Shown: one piece after another, positions 48,085-59,614 of the stretch
How the letters are laid out: the number at the start of each line of letters is the position of its first letter
Position numbering within the stretch: the first letter of the stretch is position 1
DNA from: Hypericum androsaemum
Taxonomy: Eukaryota; Streptophyta; Magnoliopsida; Malpighiales; Hypericaceae
DNA length: 64,000 nucleotides
Direction of reading: 5' to 3'
Assembly (NCBI GenBank): GCA_963995505.1
Contig: OZ023182.1
Coordinates: 10,036,707-10,100,706, forward strand
The notes under the pieces: model-generated
Databases searched by the model: none
Told to the model about the DNA's origin: nothing
The model's input: only the letters and a program-made list of their open reading frames with translations
Position numbers and translations under genes: made by a program

Positions 48085-49160
48085 TCAACGCAGAGTTCAT
48101 CTTCTTCACGGAAAGCTCACTCTCTCCTGATTTCTTTCTCTCTCTAAGCTTGCGCTAGAGAAGGAATATTTGGTTTAACATTTGAACATGGAGGATGTAA
48201 TGATGGTAAACGGGATAGAAGAAACCAAGGGAAGAAGACGAAGGGTATTCATGAGAAAATTTTGAAAATAATGACCATTTAAAAAAAATTTCTCTTGCCA
48301 CATCATCACCTACATATAAACAAAAATTTTGAGTTGGCGGTCCACATAAGACACGAAGTGATGTTGTTTTGAAAAAAAAAATTGCGGGCAGCTCTAGCCG
48401 CACTACTTGGGACCTATTTTTGATGAAAATTGAAATAAGATGAACATGTTCTATCATTTTTAAACACAGGGTGCTCAAGTATGAATTTGTGATACCACAA
48501 GGTACTAAAATAATCTTTTCTCTAAAATTTTGGAAAAAGTACACTTTAGTACTCTTTAGTTTGACCAATTCTGCGTTTAGACCATGTAGTTTAAAATTTT
48601 GTTTTTAGACCCTGTAGTTTTTTAAGCTCGAACACATCTCAGTCCCGGGCAGCCCGGGTAGCTGCCCAACCATTTGGAAATCCATATGTTCCACGCCCCT
48701 TAAACAATGTCGTTTGGCGTCCTACGTGGACTTTCCAACGTTTAAGTGTCGCTAATGTGGTATGTGACAAATTATCAAATTGATCCCAAAATTAATAACA
48801 AATATCATTTGCAATTCTTTATTTTTTAAAAATAGTTTTTCGAATACCTTCCTCCACCATCATCTTCTTCATCGTACGATACCCACCTCCTCCTCCAACC
48901 TTCAAACACAAATCTCTATTAAAATAAACCCAAAGAACGTCCACACATGAGGAACACCACTGTAATGAGCTTCGGCGACGGGAAAATGATTTATTTTAAT
49001 TCCATCACATATAAGGACAAAGCCACAAATTTTCCTTACCCCGACGCTAACAAAAAGAAATTCCCTCCACGAAAATAAAATGCTGCGAATTAGAACGCTC
49101 TTTAACAAACGACCACGCGCCCACCTCCTTCCGCGATCGTCCGTACGATCTTAAGGCATC

Positions 49161-49441
49161 ATGGCTGCCGCCAACGACAATAATAACAACTTTAACGGCC
49201 AAAGGAACACCACGTAATGAGCTTCGGCAACGGGACCCAAGGAGATCTTAGACTACCTGCCGCCTTCACCGGCCACGGCGCTGATGCTTACGAGTTGACG
49301 CCCACCCCAGGGCTCCCTGGTGACGTCACCCGCATCAGCGCCGGCCATTACCATTCACTGGCTGTTACTACGGGTGGCCAGCTCTAAGCTTGGGGCCACA
49401 ACCAAGAAGCCAGCTCGGGCGCGGGACGGCATCTTCCAGGT
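49161..49441 (+). pseudogene. RCC1-repeat gene fragment inside the MULE
   Basis: The plus strand reads GLPGDVTRISAGHYHSLAV, then TTGGQL, a stop, then AWGHNQE. This is the RCC1/UVR8-type propeller repeat (V..I.AGHYHSLA....G....WG), with the stop where an aromatic residue is usual. A possible exon end (TTCCAG|GTTTCT) follows at about 49440. The N-terminal part (MAAANDNNNN...) is frame-broken. A phrase just upstream (GAGCTTCGGC-ACGGGA, 49220) is also found in the terminal arm at 48969, so the arm may extend into or derive from the captured gene. Not functional. Confidence 0.65.
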
Positions 49442-49877
49442 TTCTGCCTTCAAACTGTTTGTATAAATGAAAAGACTTGTGATTTAGCTTCTTTCTTTGG
49501 GTGGCATTTGAATAAATATTCATGATTACATGGATTGTTATTGAGGGGCAGGGACACGTGGAATGAACCGAAGAGGCTATGGTTTTTATTTTGGGTTTTG
49601 ATTTGAGAAAATTTTGATGGAATTTGTGGCTTTGTCCTTATAATTTGATGGAACGGAGGAGGAAAATTTGTGGCTTTTGTCCTTATATGTGATGGAATTG
49701 AAAAAAAAAATCATTTTCCCATCGCCGAAGTTCATTATGGTGCTGTTCCTCCTACGTGGACGTTCTGTGGGTTTATTTTAATGGAGATTTGTGTTCGAAG
49801 GTTGGAGGAGGAGGTGGGTATCATACGAGGAAGAAGATGATGGTGGAGGAGGGTATTCGCAAAACTATAAAAAAATA

Positions 49878-50841
49878 GGAATAAAGGTCAACTTAACTCT
49901 TTCTATTTGTCTAAATGGGCTAATTAATACCCCAGAACTAATTTTATGATCATCGGTCATACCTCACCATCTTACGTGGCATCTCTGTCATCTTAAATAC
50001 GCCATGTCATTCTTATTTTATTTTAAATAAAAATAAAATGCCTACAAAATATTGTTAACCCATCATCCTCTTCATGCTCACTTTGAGAATTGGGGAAGGA
50101 GATGATTAGTTAAAGGGGTTTGTATGCACGAAAATGTCTCATTATTACCATGCACAACACGTCTGTATCAACATTCAAAACCAGTTGAACAATGGACAAC
50201 ACAATACAGCGATCGCCAACAAAATACAATCCCAACTCTTCCGAGGAGTCTTGTCAATCTGTATCTATGATCTCAGAAACTCCAAAAGGATCTCCATCAA
50301 CTACACTCCAAAGCGCATACTACAATTGTGCAGACAAAAAAACAAGAACATCCACAAAAAAATCATGCCTCGTTGAGATCGATACAAAAAAATCAAACTT
50401 TAATATTTGCACATGAAAAGCTTGCACCGTTATTATAGATAGGATAACGAGGAACAATACAAAAATGTAGAGAAAGATCAAATGGGAAAAAGGATTTGAT
50501 CTAAACGAGCATAAGGTAAAGACCCAGAAAGAGGAGGAAATGAAGTGGGGGAACCGTAGTTGCTTACAAGTGCAAGACGGGATTGCATGAAAGCCGATGA
50601 TAGGGTAAAAGGTTTTGTGGGCATTTTATTTTATTTAAATAAAATAAGAACGTCATGGCATATTTAAGATGATGGAGACGCCATGTAAGACGATGAAGTA
50701 TCACCAGTGATCGTAAAAATAGTTCCAGTGTGTTAATTGGCCCACTTAAATAAGTAGAAGGGGTTAAGTGGACCAATTAAAAATATGATGTGCTTATTGC
50801 ACTTTTTAAGCAAGTAGGAGGGGCTATTTGACCTTTATTCC
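49878..50841. mobile_element. Nested non-autonomous TIR element in the right arm of the MULE
   Basis: It starts GGAATAAAGGTCAA and ends TTGACCTTTATTCC (exact inverse). The inverted similarity runs for roughly 180-240 bases with a ~50-base indel; both sides share ATCTTAAATA-GCCATG and TTATTTTATTT blocks. It is flanked by AAAAAAATA (49869-49877) and TAAAAAATA (50842-50850), 8 of 9 alike, so a 9-bp duplication. Removing it rejoins the host arm. The interior has no coding motif. Confidence 0.8.
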
Positions 50842-51279
50842 TAAAAAATAAAGGATTATAAATGATATTTGTTATTAATTTTGGGATTAATTTGTTAATT
50901 TATTACATGCCACATCAGCGATGACTTAAACATTGAAAAATCTATGTAGGATGCCAAACGACGTTGTTTAGGGGGTGTGGAACCCACGTGGATGGTCAAA
51001 TGGCTGGGCAGCTACGCAGGCTACTTGGGGCTGATACGCATTTGAGCAAAAAAATCACAGGGCCTAAAAAAAAAATTTTAAACCACACGGCTTAAATGCA
51101 GAATCGATCAAACTACAGGGTACTAAAGTATACTTTACCCTTTAATTTTATAAGGGGACAGGTACCCTTCAACTTATTAAAATATTATTATTCCATGAGC
51201 GGTCTTCTAGTGAGGCATCTGCCAAACCAAATGAAGCGCTAGCACGCTCAGGGAGATGACCACGTGAATAATTGAAGAC

Positions 51280-51400
51280 GTGGCACAAGGCAGACGTGGA
51301 CCAAAGAGGAGCTCGATTCCCTGTGGGCGAGGCCAACTGGCAAGCGCTGCTCTAGGACCCCACCCTCACCTTCTCCGAGCACGCTAAAATAGTCCACTCA
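51280..51400 (+). pseudogene. Possible fragment of a CHD-type chromatin remodeller (CHR4/PKR1-like)
   Basis: Frame-shifted plus-strand reading gives WTKEELDSLW, then VGEANWQALL, a stop, and DPTLTFSEHAK. This resembles the SANT-like WTEEELD.LW.GVRR.G..NW..ML.DP.L.FS segment I recall from plant CHR4-type proteins. It is short and broken, and lies just outside the MULE right end. A chance resemblance is possible. Confidence 0.3.
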
Positions 51401-52039
51401 AGATGACCACAACCTGCTCATCGGACTATCCTGCATATAAATATCACAGATATTAACATATTTCATTAAATCTTCCATTTTTAAACAAGGGATGAAATGA
51501 TGCATGTATATACAACTACAAACTCTCTTCTTTCGTTTAGTATATATCAAATAAGCTTCTTTTAATTAGTATAATTCTGACCTTGCATATTTTTTTGGTA
51601 AATCACTGATCTGAACCTATAAGACAATTTCTGAACTCTCCTGCATCCTCACAATTACTAGTGTCTTCTTCTTCCTATTCATCTCTTATTATTTAATTGT
51701 ACTTCTTTGCCCATTTTCTTATAAGTATATTTTGGCTTTCTTGATAATATTGATGTAGAGTTTCAGGTCTATTTATAGTAGGCTTTCACTCTAATATAAA
51801 AGGAAAGCCAATGAAAAAAATAATTGGTTTCCTTGTATGGCATTTAACCATTTTATGGCATTAATATTTCTTCCAAAATAACTTTTGAGAGTTATGACAC
51901 AAATTTGGAAGCCACAAATGGCCAGAATTATACTTGACAACTAATTTAATAAGACATGATAACTTTAAATCAGGTTATTAAAGGAATAGATTTATGACAA
52001 ATCACTATTTTATAACTAAAAGGGGGCAAAAATTGAAAG

Positions 52040-52352
52040 TGTTATAAACTTTATCTAATATAATCACAAAGGACTTGAAGAATAAGAGTAGAGAATGAGA
52101 GAACAGAGAGAATGGAGAGAATGATAGCAACTTCTCATTAATCATCATCAAGTGAAATACAAAGGATACAACTTCCATTTATAGCCAATACATTAACTAC
52201 CCACTAATCCATGAATATACATAATAGAGAAAATGTACCAATTAAAGGAGGAAGTGGTGATCATGGAAAATAGTGGTGAAAGCGCCACCTAACATGGAAG
52301 TTATGGGAGCAATAGATATTCACTTAATTAGTTAAATAATTAATTTATAATA
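52040..52352 (-). repeat. 3' LTR of the Copia-like element
   Basis: Pairs with 59318-59614. The inner border reads AATTTATAATA where the other copy has AATTCATAACA. Confidence 0.82.
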
Positions 52353-55221
52353 CTCCACTTTGGATGTCCATATGAAAAATATGTCTCGTTAAAACTTTAT
52401 TAGGAAAAATCCCCAAGGAAAAAAAATACTAATCAAGGAAAAAGAGTACATCATTCTTTTGAGAATTCAGTGCCTCATTAAAAACCTTAGTAGGAAAACC
52501 CATTGGGACAAAACCTTGATCAAGGAAAAGATTGTAGCTGTGTTTAATTCTCCCCCTCTTGACCACATCACTTGAGGTCTCCAAGTCGTCGCATACTAAT
52601 AGACATATTTCTCAAACATCATAGTCAGCATAGACTTTGTGAACAATTTGCTGGATTTTTACTTCAACAAATATGTTGAATATTATGTCACAATATATGC
52701 AACATTTTCTTCGCATAAGCACTAAAAAAAATCTCAAGTTTTTTTTGAATTTGTCAAATAATAAATTTTAGTCAAAATATTTCTCGTGTGCTTCATAAAT
52801 AGCTAGAATCTCTATATAATTATATGAGGTCTATACCGTAATTAATTTCATAAAATCTGCATAACTTCAATAAATCATTTATGAATCACAGATTTACTTA
52901 TACTCATTATATTTTTCATACAATAGATAATGTATGTTGGTTGAACATCTAAAATATGACAAGATATGTTTAACTCAATACCATTTTATGTGTCATGAAC
53001 TATAACATGATACTCAACTTACATGCTTAAAATATCTAGTTGTATATAAATACAAATACTTATGCCATGGAAATATATATTACTTCATGACCGTAACAAT
53101 TTTTTTTAAAGTCATGGTCAAGATGCACCTTATTTTTATAATCACTTTCATTTTGATCATACGTGCTAAGTGATCATGAATATTAAACATATGTTTGATC
53201 TACAAGCCAAGACACAACAAAAATTAATTTTGATAAAATTTAGTTTCAAATCCATTCCCTAAATAATCAATGTTGAACTTTTCGAGAGTTCCAAAAATAT
53301 TCTCCCAGAATACTCAACTCATATAAAGAGTGACATTATTGGACTCAATAAAATTCTTATTGACTTGATTCATGTGCTTTACACACCTTAAATTTTCCAA
53401 GATTTTTAGAGCAGTGATAAATATCACATAGACGCATATCAAATTATTTATAAACTGCCAAACTTTTCCAATATCCTTATTGCTCGTGTTAAGTCTTTAA
53501 TAAATATTTGTGCTACGAGTCACATCTTGCACAGATATTGAATATCTCATATTAGTTTCACATCTTCAGGTGTGTGGACTACAAGTCCAATAATTTAACA
53601 TTTCATAATTGAATTCAATTATGATTCAATTGCGTCTTTTTATTTGGCCTATATATTTCTCAATAAACTCAAGTTCATGATCCTCTTTATACATAGCGTT
53701 AAATAACGTTTGTCTACAATAACATCATACCAGTTCCATATTATCTCCAATCATGATATACTTTATCGAGATCTCGTAATTATTACTAAATTCAGGTACC
53801 TGATTTCTTAAGGAACTGACTCTTCTGGAGTCCAAATTTTATAATTTCAGTCATGATTAAATTCATAAAGAGACACATGGTAAGAACCATTATATTCTCG
53901 TATAGACCATCTTGGCATTTGCTCCTCTTCTTATACGAGAATTTAACTTTTGAATTGAATATATTTCAATTGTGCCATCATTTCATTGGCAACATTATAT
54001 TGTTCTATATGAATAATAACTTGGAGCATCCATAACTGGTATGTGTCACATAGTCAGTATTTTGGGTTAGTAAAAATATTTGGCAGTTGATATAATAAAT
54101 GAATTATCTTTGGAACTTCTGGTCCATAATACTTTATGTGAGGATTCATTGAGATGATGATAATTCACTTTCATACATATTCTTTCCCAGTTGTTTCTAT
54201 TTCTCCCCCCAATGTTAGGTTCGTTGAGATAACTTTAACAATCAATGGAGATTGTAACCCAACAGATATTCACAACCTCCTTCGAAGTCTCATCTTACTG
54301 CCTCGTGCTCAAATACAAATATTATAAATTGAGAAACAGTTGGTTTCTGACCAAAACCAATTATAACGGGGAGTATTCGTGATGATTCATTGACATGATG
54401 CGATACAATATTAAATACCTTCATGTATTGTTTTAGAGTCTCGCTCTCTTAGATAATGTACTTATAGTCAATGAAATAATTATACAAGACTGCTTTTATA
54501 CGAACATAATCTATAGGATGTTCATAATTTATCATATTAGTCTTGGTTAGATAACTTGAAATTGAGCTCGTAGGAGCTAATAACATTTTCATATGTCTGG
54601 TTGTGAATTAATTATATACATACACGTAATCATTCGATCGATGCATCGATTAAACTTATGAGTATCTAAATGATCAACATCATTGGTCAATAGGATCATA
54701 TGTTATAACATGTATGTACTTTGTAAACATAAGAAATTCATCCATTATCATACATTTGAGAGCATATAATTAAATTTTATTGGATTAGAAAACTTCTAGT
54801 TTTCCATATTTATCCACATAAATTCTCAATAGTTCTTCGTTTCATTATTGACACGGAATGGTCTAACCGGCCAAACTGGTTTACTATCGCATATGTTTCA
54901 TTGGACTGGATATAAATTGGAATGATAAATAGGTACTTTAATTTCAATACTCTTCCAACTCGAATAAATATTTGTGATTTGTGATTTATAAATATTCTTC
55001 ATTTCTTTCATTTATTATCGCAACATTATACCCATCATGACGTATATCATGAGAAATTTCTTTGAGACTAAGGACAATAAAATGCCTTATTTATGCAAAA
55101 TATGTACCTCCAGTTAACAATATATTAGCTATTATGGTGTCGATAATTAAATTTGTAGTACCAAGTATAGTACTAACATTTACTTGTTGCATATTTAAAT
55201 GAAGGAAATATTATCACCCTT

Positions 55222-55790
55222 TGATATGAATTAGATCTACAAGAAGTCTAAATTAATTAATAATTTCGTTTATGAGGTTTTTGAGTCTGTTTAGGAAGTC
55301 AATTATGAGTTAATTTTATTTTCTAAGAGTTCTAGTCTATTTAGGAAGTCAATTATGTGAGAATTTTGTTTCTTTAAGAGTTCAATTCTGTTTAGTAAGT
55401 TGCTTATGTGATAATCACATTTTTGAGCATTCCTAGGAGGACTAGACTTATTTTTCTTATTAGTTTCCTTTTTAAGTCATATTTATCTAGTGAGAAGTTT
55501 TGTTTCTTTAGAAATCTCTTTGTAACAAGAAGAATAATTTGGATACAAAAATGTAGACTTTGCTCTCTTGGTTCTTCGAAACTGTTCGAATAAAGCGGAG
55601 TGATTTTATTCGCGTACAATTTTGACTTATCAAGCGGATCTACGTCACCGTTTGTGGCGTCTTCACCAAATCGAGGTTCTTCCCTATAGCAGCGGATTGA
55701 GGTTCTTCATACTGAAGTTCTCGCAGAGGCGTAAACAACGGGTCAAGATTTCCATCAATTCTGTGTGGATCCGTAACAGGGTTCACATCA
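55222..55790 (+). repeat. 5' LTR of the 2.9-kb element
   Basis: Aligns with 57656-58154; indels account for the ~70-base length difference. Confidence 0.9.
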
Positions 55791-55793
55791 GTT

Positions 55794-55805
55794 GGTATCA
55801 GAGCT
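55794..55805 (+). other. Primer-binding site (initiator-Met tRNA)
   Basis: TGGTATCAGAGC follows the 5' LTR after a three-base gap. Confidence 0.9.
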
Positions 55806-56054
55806 TAAGCTCTACTCCAGATCCATTTATCTTTAAATTTTATTTTTTATCATTATTTTTCAGTTAGTTGTTCTTATTGTATTCTGAGTTGGAGAAAAAA
55901 AAACAAAAAAAGAGAGAAAAAAAGAAGGCAGCCTAGAAAATAAGAAGAAAGAAGGCAAAAAAAAATCAAAAAAAAGAAGAGTTGAAAGAAAAGAGAATCT
56001 GGAAAAAAAATATCCTGCAACTACACAAGAAGAGATTTTGAAGCTAATTTGTCA

Positions 56055-57407
56055 ATGCTTGATCCAAAGATTATAGAGGCCGTGATGAGTGGGATGAGAC
56101 ATATAATGAGAACTAGGGGTGAGCAAATGGGATCGGTATTCGGGAGTTCGGGATCGGGAATTCGGTATTCGGGAGTTAATTCGGTAAGGTTTTTGAGAAA
56201 ATTTCGGTAATTTCGGTATTCGGGATCGGTTCGGTATATACCGGTATTATTTCGGTAATACCGAAAATTCCGAAGTACCAAAATGTAATTTTACCAATCT
56301 ATATATATAAACAAAAAATCAATCCCCCCACCCCACTTACAGAACGCACCCTTTCTCCTTTCCTCTTTCCCCCTTCTCCTTTCCTCTTTCCCCCTCTTCT
56401 CTCTTAATCAACAAGAAAATCAACCATTTTTCTTCTTCTTTAACCCACTCCGGCAAGCCACCACCACGAGACAGCGACCGGCGACCATCGTGGCTGCCCT
56501 CTTCCACCACGCTCCTCTCCTCTCCTCTCTCTGACTTGTTCTAATTAGTAATTTTTTTTGACTTAGGGTTTCGTATTTTGGGGGTTTGCAATAGATTGTG
56601 AGTTTGTGTCTAATTTAAGTTGATGCATGTCAATAGATTGTGAGTTGGTGTTGCTCTCAAGGAAAAAAGAGGTGAGGTTGAAGCGGTTTTGATTTAGGAA
56701 TTAGGGTTTCGTTTAATTTTTTTTTTGCAAAATTCGGGATATTCGGGATTTTCGGGATAATCCCGAAATTCTAATTCGGTATTCGGGATATCCCGAAATT
56801 ATTTCGGTTCGGGATCGGGATGAATTTTTTTCGAATTTCGGTATTCGAAATTTTGGGTATTCGGTATTCGGGATCGGGATATCCCGAATGCTCACCCCTA
56901 ATGAGAACGGAGGTCAAGAAGCTCAGCGAAAAGATGGACCAGATAGTGTGCAAACAAGAGCAACAACATGACATTCCTAATTTGTGTAGGGAAAAGCAAA
57001 TTCAACCAAGGAAGATTATGGAGAACACCATTCACACTATTGAGGACAAGGTATGTAGTTTTGACAATCGTTTGGAGGTAACATTTGATGAGGTTATTGA
57101 AGAGGTTTTGACATGGGAGGAATTTGGTGAATATTCTATTGACGTATTTGATGGAGATTATTTTGATGAGCATGTCATGTCACTACTTTATTTGAGGGAT
57201 TTATTCGACGAATCAAAAGTCGTGGATGTTGTTCACATGAAGAAGTGTATAATTCCTATTGATGGTGAAGAATATGAAGAACTTGTTATTGTGGTTGACA
57301 ATGAAGAGGTTCAGCCCATATCTTACATGTCTCCGGATTTTCATGTTGAATATGTTGAGCATGTTGATTTCTTGGGAGTTGACAAGTTTGATTATGTTGG
57401 AAGGTAA
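56055..57407 (+). pseudogene. Orphan ORF of the 2.9-kb LTR element, split by the hAT insertion
   Basis: An open frame from the ATG at 56055 runs into the hAT element at 56114. Beyond the second target copy it continues in the same frame (SEKMDQIVCKQEQQ...) to a stop at 57407. The second part is acidic, with a predicted helical, Glu-rich character and no zinc knuckle, protease or RT motif. Similar short acidic ORFs occur in Gypsy-derived non-autonomous elements, sometimes as gag leftovers. The apparent start at 56820 lies inside the hAT end and is not real. Function unknown. Confidence 0.55.
56114..56900. mobile_element. Non-autonomous hAT-type element, 787 bp
   Basis: The termini are TAGGGGTGAGCA and TGCTCACCCCTA, exact inverses, and the 8-bp target duplication ATGAGAAC is perfect (56106-56113 and 56901-56908). 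Both fit the hAT superfamily. Each side then has ~150 bases of CGGTATTCGGGAT-type motifs in opposite orientation, forming a long subterminal inverted array. The middle (56290-56700) is pyrimidine-rich without a transposase ORF. Confidence 0.9.
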
Positions 57408-57655
57408 GAAATGGTGAACTTGTGGAATGCTTTGAAGGTTACAGAAAGACTTATACGAATCTATAGGTCTTTAGCTTTTGACTTGAAGATGACTTTAGAT
57501 TGTTTAAGATCAAAGTATTTATTCTGTTAGAATGGAAGGTATCAAGTGTAGCCACGACATTCAAAGCTTTCATCTTGCTCCAGCATGGTTGTGAATTAGA
57601 AAAAGCATGACGAAGGCGAGGATTTAAGGACAAATCTATTTTAAGAGGAGAGGAA

Positions 57656-58154
57656 TGATATGAATCAGATCTGCAAGAAGTTTAAATTAATTAATAATTT
57701 CGTTTATGAGGTTTTTGAGTCTGTTTAGAAAGTCAATTATGTGTTGATTTCATTTTCTAAGAGTTCTAGTCTATTTAGGAAGTCAATTATGTAAAAAAAA
57801 ATTTCTTTAAGAGTTCGATTCTGTTTAGAAAGTTACTAATGTGATAATCATATTTTTAGCATTCCTAGGAGGACTAGACTTGTTTTCCTTATTAGTTTCA
57901 TTTTTAAGTCATATTTATATAGTTAGAAGTTTTGTTTCATTAGCAATCTCTTTCTAACATTTTGCCTATATATAGAGGCATTATCAATTAGAATAAGAAG
58001 AATAATTAATCAAAGTTCTTGTTCTCCTACAGCAGCGGACCGAGGTTCTTCATACAGAGGTTCTTGCAGAGGCGTAAACAACGGGTCGAGATTTTCATCA
58101 ATCTGAACGTAGAAGGTCCAGCTTCTGCGTGGATCTGTGACATGGTTCACATCA
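57656..58154 (+). repeat. 3' LTR of the 2.9-kb element
   Basis: Aligns with 55222-55790. It has a TATATATAG box near 57966 that the 5' copy has lost, along with adjoining bases. Confidence 0.9.
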
Positions 58155-59317
58155 CCCTTAATTATTGTGTATCTTGTGCCAATGTCTGCACACAAATCTC
58201 CCTCTTTGATAGAGAAAGAACTCGAGCCAAATTCGTACTCATTAATGTAAGACACAATGAACTTCGTCATTTGCATATACATCATCTCTTTAGGCAACAT
58301 TCATACAATTTCTTAATATTCTTTAGAGTGTCAGCTCTTATGGAGATATTTATAAGAAAAGAAATTGTCTGCATTTTCGTATTTAATATACCTTCAAAAG
58401 ATGTTAATAGAATATCCCAATTTCTAATTTCATGATCTCTTCTGGAAATATAAATAAACTATATATATTCGAATATTCATATTCCTTATTTCTTCGAGAG
58501 ATATAAATGAGGCATCCATCTTTGTGTATTCAACATATTTTTAAGAGATTTAAGTAACAAGCGAATTCCATTTCGTAGGCAACATCTCTTGAAGAGATAT
58601 TATTAAATAAATAGCAGAAATCTGAATAATGATATTCAATAGCTCTTCTGGAGATAGAAATTAATGACTAAAGGATATCTATTTTTTCTATATTCAATAT
58701 GTCTACAAGACAGAGAAATAAATGTTCAAAAAATATCCAATTTTTCAATTCAATATGTCTGCAGGACATGGTAATAAACAATCAAGGGACATCCAATTTT
58801 TTTTCGATATTCAATATGTCTATAGAACATAGAAATAAATGATCAAGTAATATCTAAATATTTCAACGTGCAATATCTTTTCGGGAGATAAAAATAAATT
58901 AACCAGAGCTATCACCATATAAAATCTCTTCCGAGATAAATATACTCATTTCTTGGAATTGCACCTCAAGGTACTTGCAATGTTATTTCACTGCAAAAAA
59001 ATCTCTCGCCAAAGATATATTGCGATTTTTTTTGGAATTGTGCCTCAAGAACTTATGCAATAATACTTCTTGGAATTGTACCTAAAAGAAACTTTGTAAT
59101 TCATTTCAAATGGCAAATCTCTTGCCAAAATTGTACCTCAAGAATATAACTCATTATCGTTAGAGAATTTAATAGTAAATTCATAAGATCATAACAAGAC
59201 TATATCGAGAATCCAACAAGAATTAATAATTATAAACTGTAAGAATAATTACAAAAAAAGAGCTCAATTCTTCTCAAAAAATTGTTAAGAACTCGGTAGA
59301 GACTCGTATTAATAACG

Positions 59318-59614
59318 TGTTATAAACTATCTCTAATATAATCACAAAGGACTTGGAGAATAACAGTAGAGAATGGAGAAAATGGAGAGAATGATAACAA
59401 TTTCTCATTAATCATTATCAAGTCAAATACAAAGGATACAACTTGCCAATACATTAATTACCCACTAATTCATGAATATACATAATGAAAAAAAAAATAC
59501 CAATTAAAGGGGGAAATGGTGATAATGGAAAATAGTGATAAAAGTACCACCTAACATGGAGGTTATGGGAGTCATAGACATCTACTTAATTAATTGAATA
59601 ATTAATTCATAACA
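59318..59614 (-). repeat. 5' LTR of the Copia-like element
   Basis: Pairs with 52040-52352, keeps TG...CA termini (plus strand TGTTATAAAC...CATAACA) and is slightly shorter owing to small deletions. Confidence 0.82.

Larger units (their letters stand above)
48532..51140. mobile_element. Long-TIR MULE-like element carrying an RCC1-like gene piece (Pack-MULE candidate)
   Basis: The left arm starting GGAAAAAGTACACTTTAGTAC (48532) is inverted at the right end (GGGTAAAGTATACTTTAGTAC on the minus strand from 51140). The pairing continues for ~300 bases to about 48830/50850, then resumes at 48840-49045 against 49870-49650 once a nested insertion is discounted. The arms are therefore about 500 bases. 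Flanking 9-mers are TAAAATTTT (48523-48531) and TTTAATTTT (51141-51149), 7 of 9 alike. Long arms and a 9-bp duplication fit Mutator-like elements. There is no transposase; the centre holds host-like sequence. Confidence 0.75.
55222..58154 (+). mobile_element. Younger non-autonomous LTR retrotransposon, 2.9 kb, inside the Copia-like element
   Basis: LTRs 55222-55790 and 57656-58154 start TGATATGAAT and end TTCACATCA. The flanks are a perfect 5-bp duplication, CCCTT at 55217-55221 and 58155-58159. The primer-binding site TGGTATCAGAGC is at 55794-55805, three bases after the 5' LTR. The polypurine AAGAGGAGAGGAA directly precedes the 3' LTR. The internal region is ~1.9 kb including a hAT insertion, with one orphan ORF and no pol motifs. 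It is therefore mobilised in trans at best. Confidence 0.92.
52040..59614 (-). mobile_element. Old Copia-like LTR retrotransposon, minus orientation, host to nested insertions
   Basis: Direct repeats 52040-52352 and 59318-59614 (about 300 bases, TGTTATAAACT...) match throughout, including ATATAATCACAAAGGACTTG and ACCTAACATGGA-GTTATGGGAG. Flanks are GAAAG (52035-52039) and GAAAA (59615-59619), a 5-bp duplication with one change. On the minus strand the left repeat is preceded by AAAGTGGAG, a polypurine tract, so the element points left. Its internal part (52353-55216 and 58160-59317) is too decayed for any open frame above 60 codons. Assignment to Copia rests on LTR size and the CGTTATTAATACGAGTC sequence at the primer-site position, and is tentative. 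Confidence 0.8.

Noticed and set aside
56820..57407. 195-codon ORF taken as an intact gene
   Set aside because: Its first ~23 codons lie in the hAT terminus; the real frame started upstream of the insertion in the LTR element.
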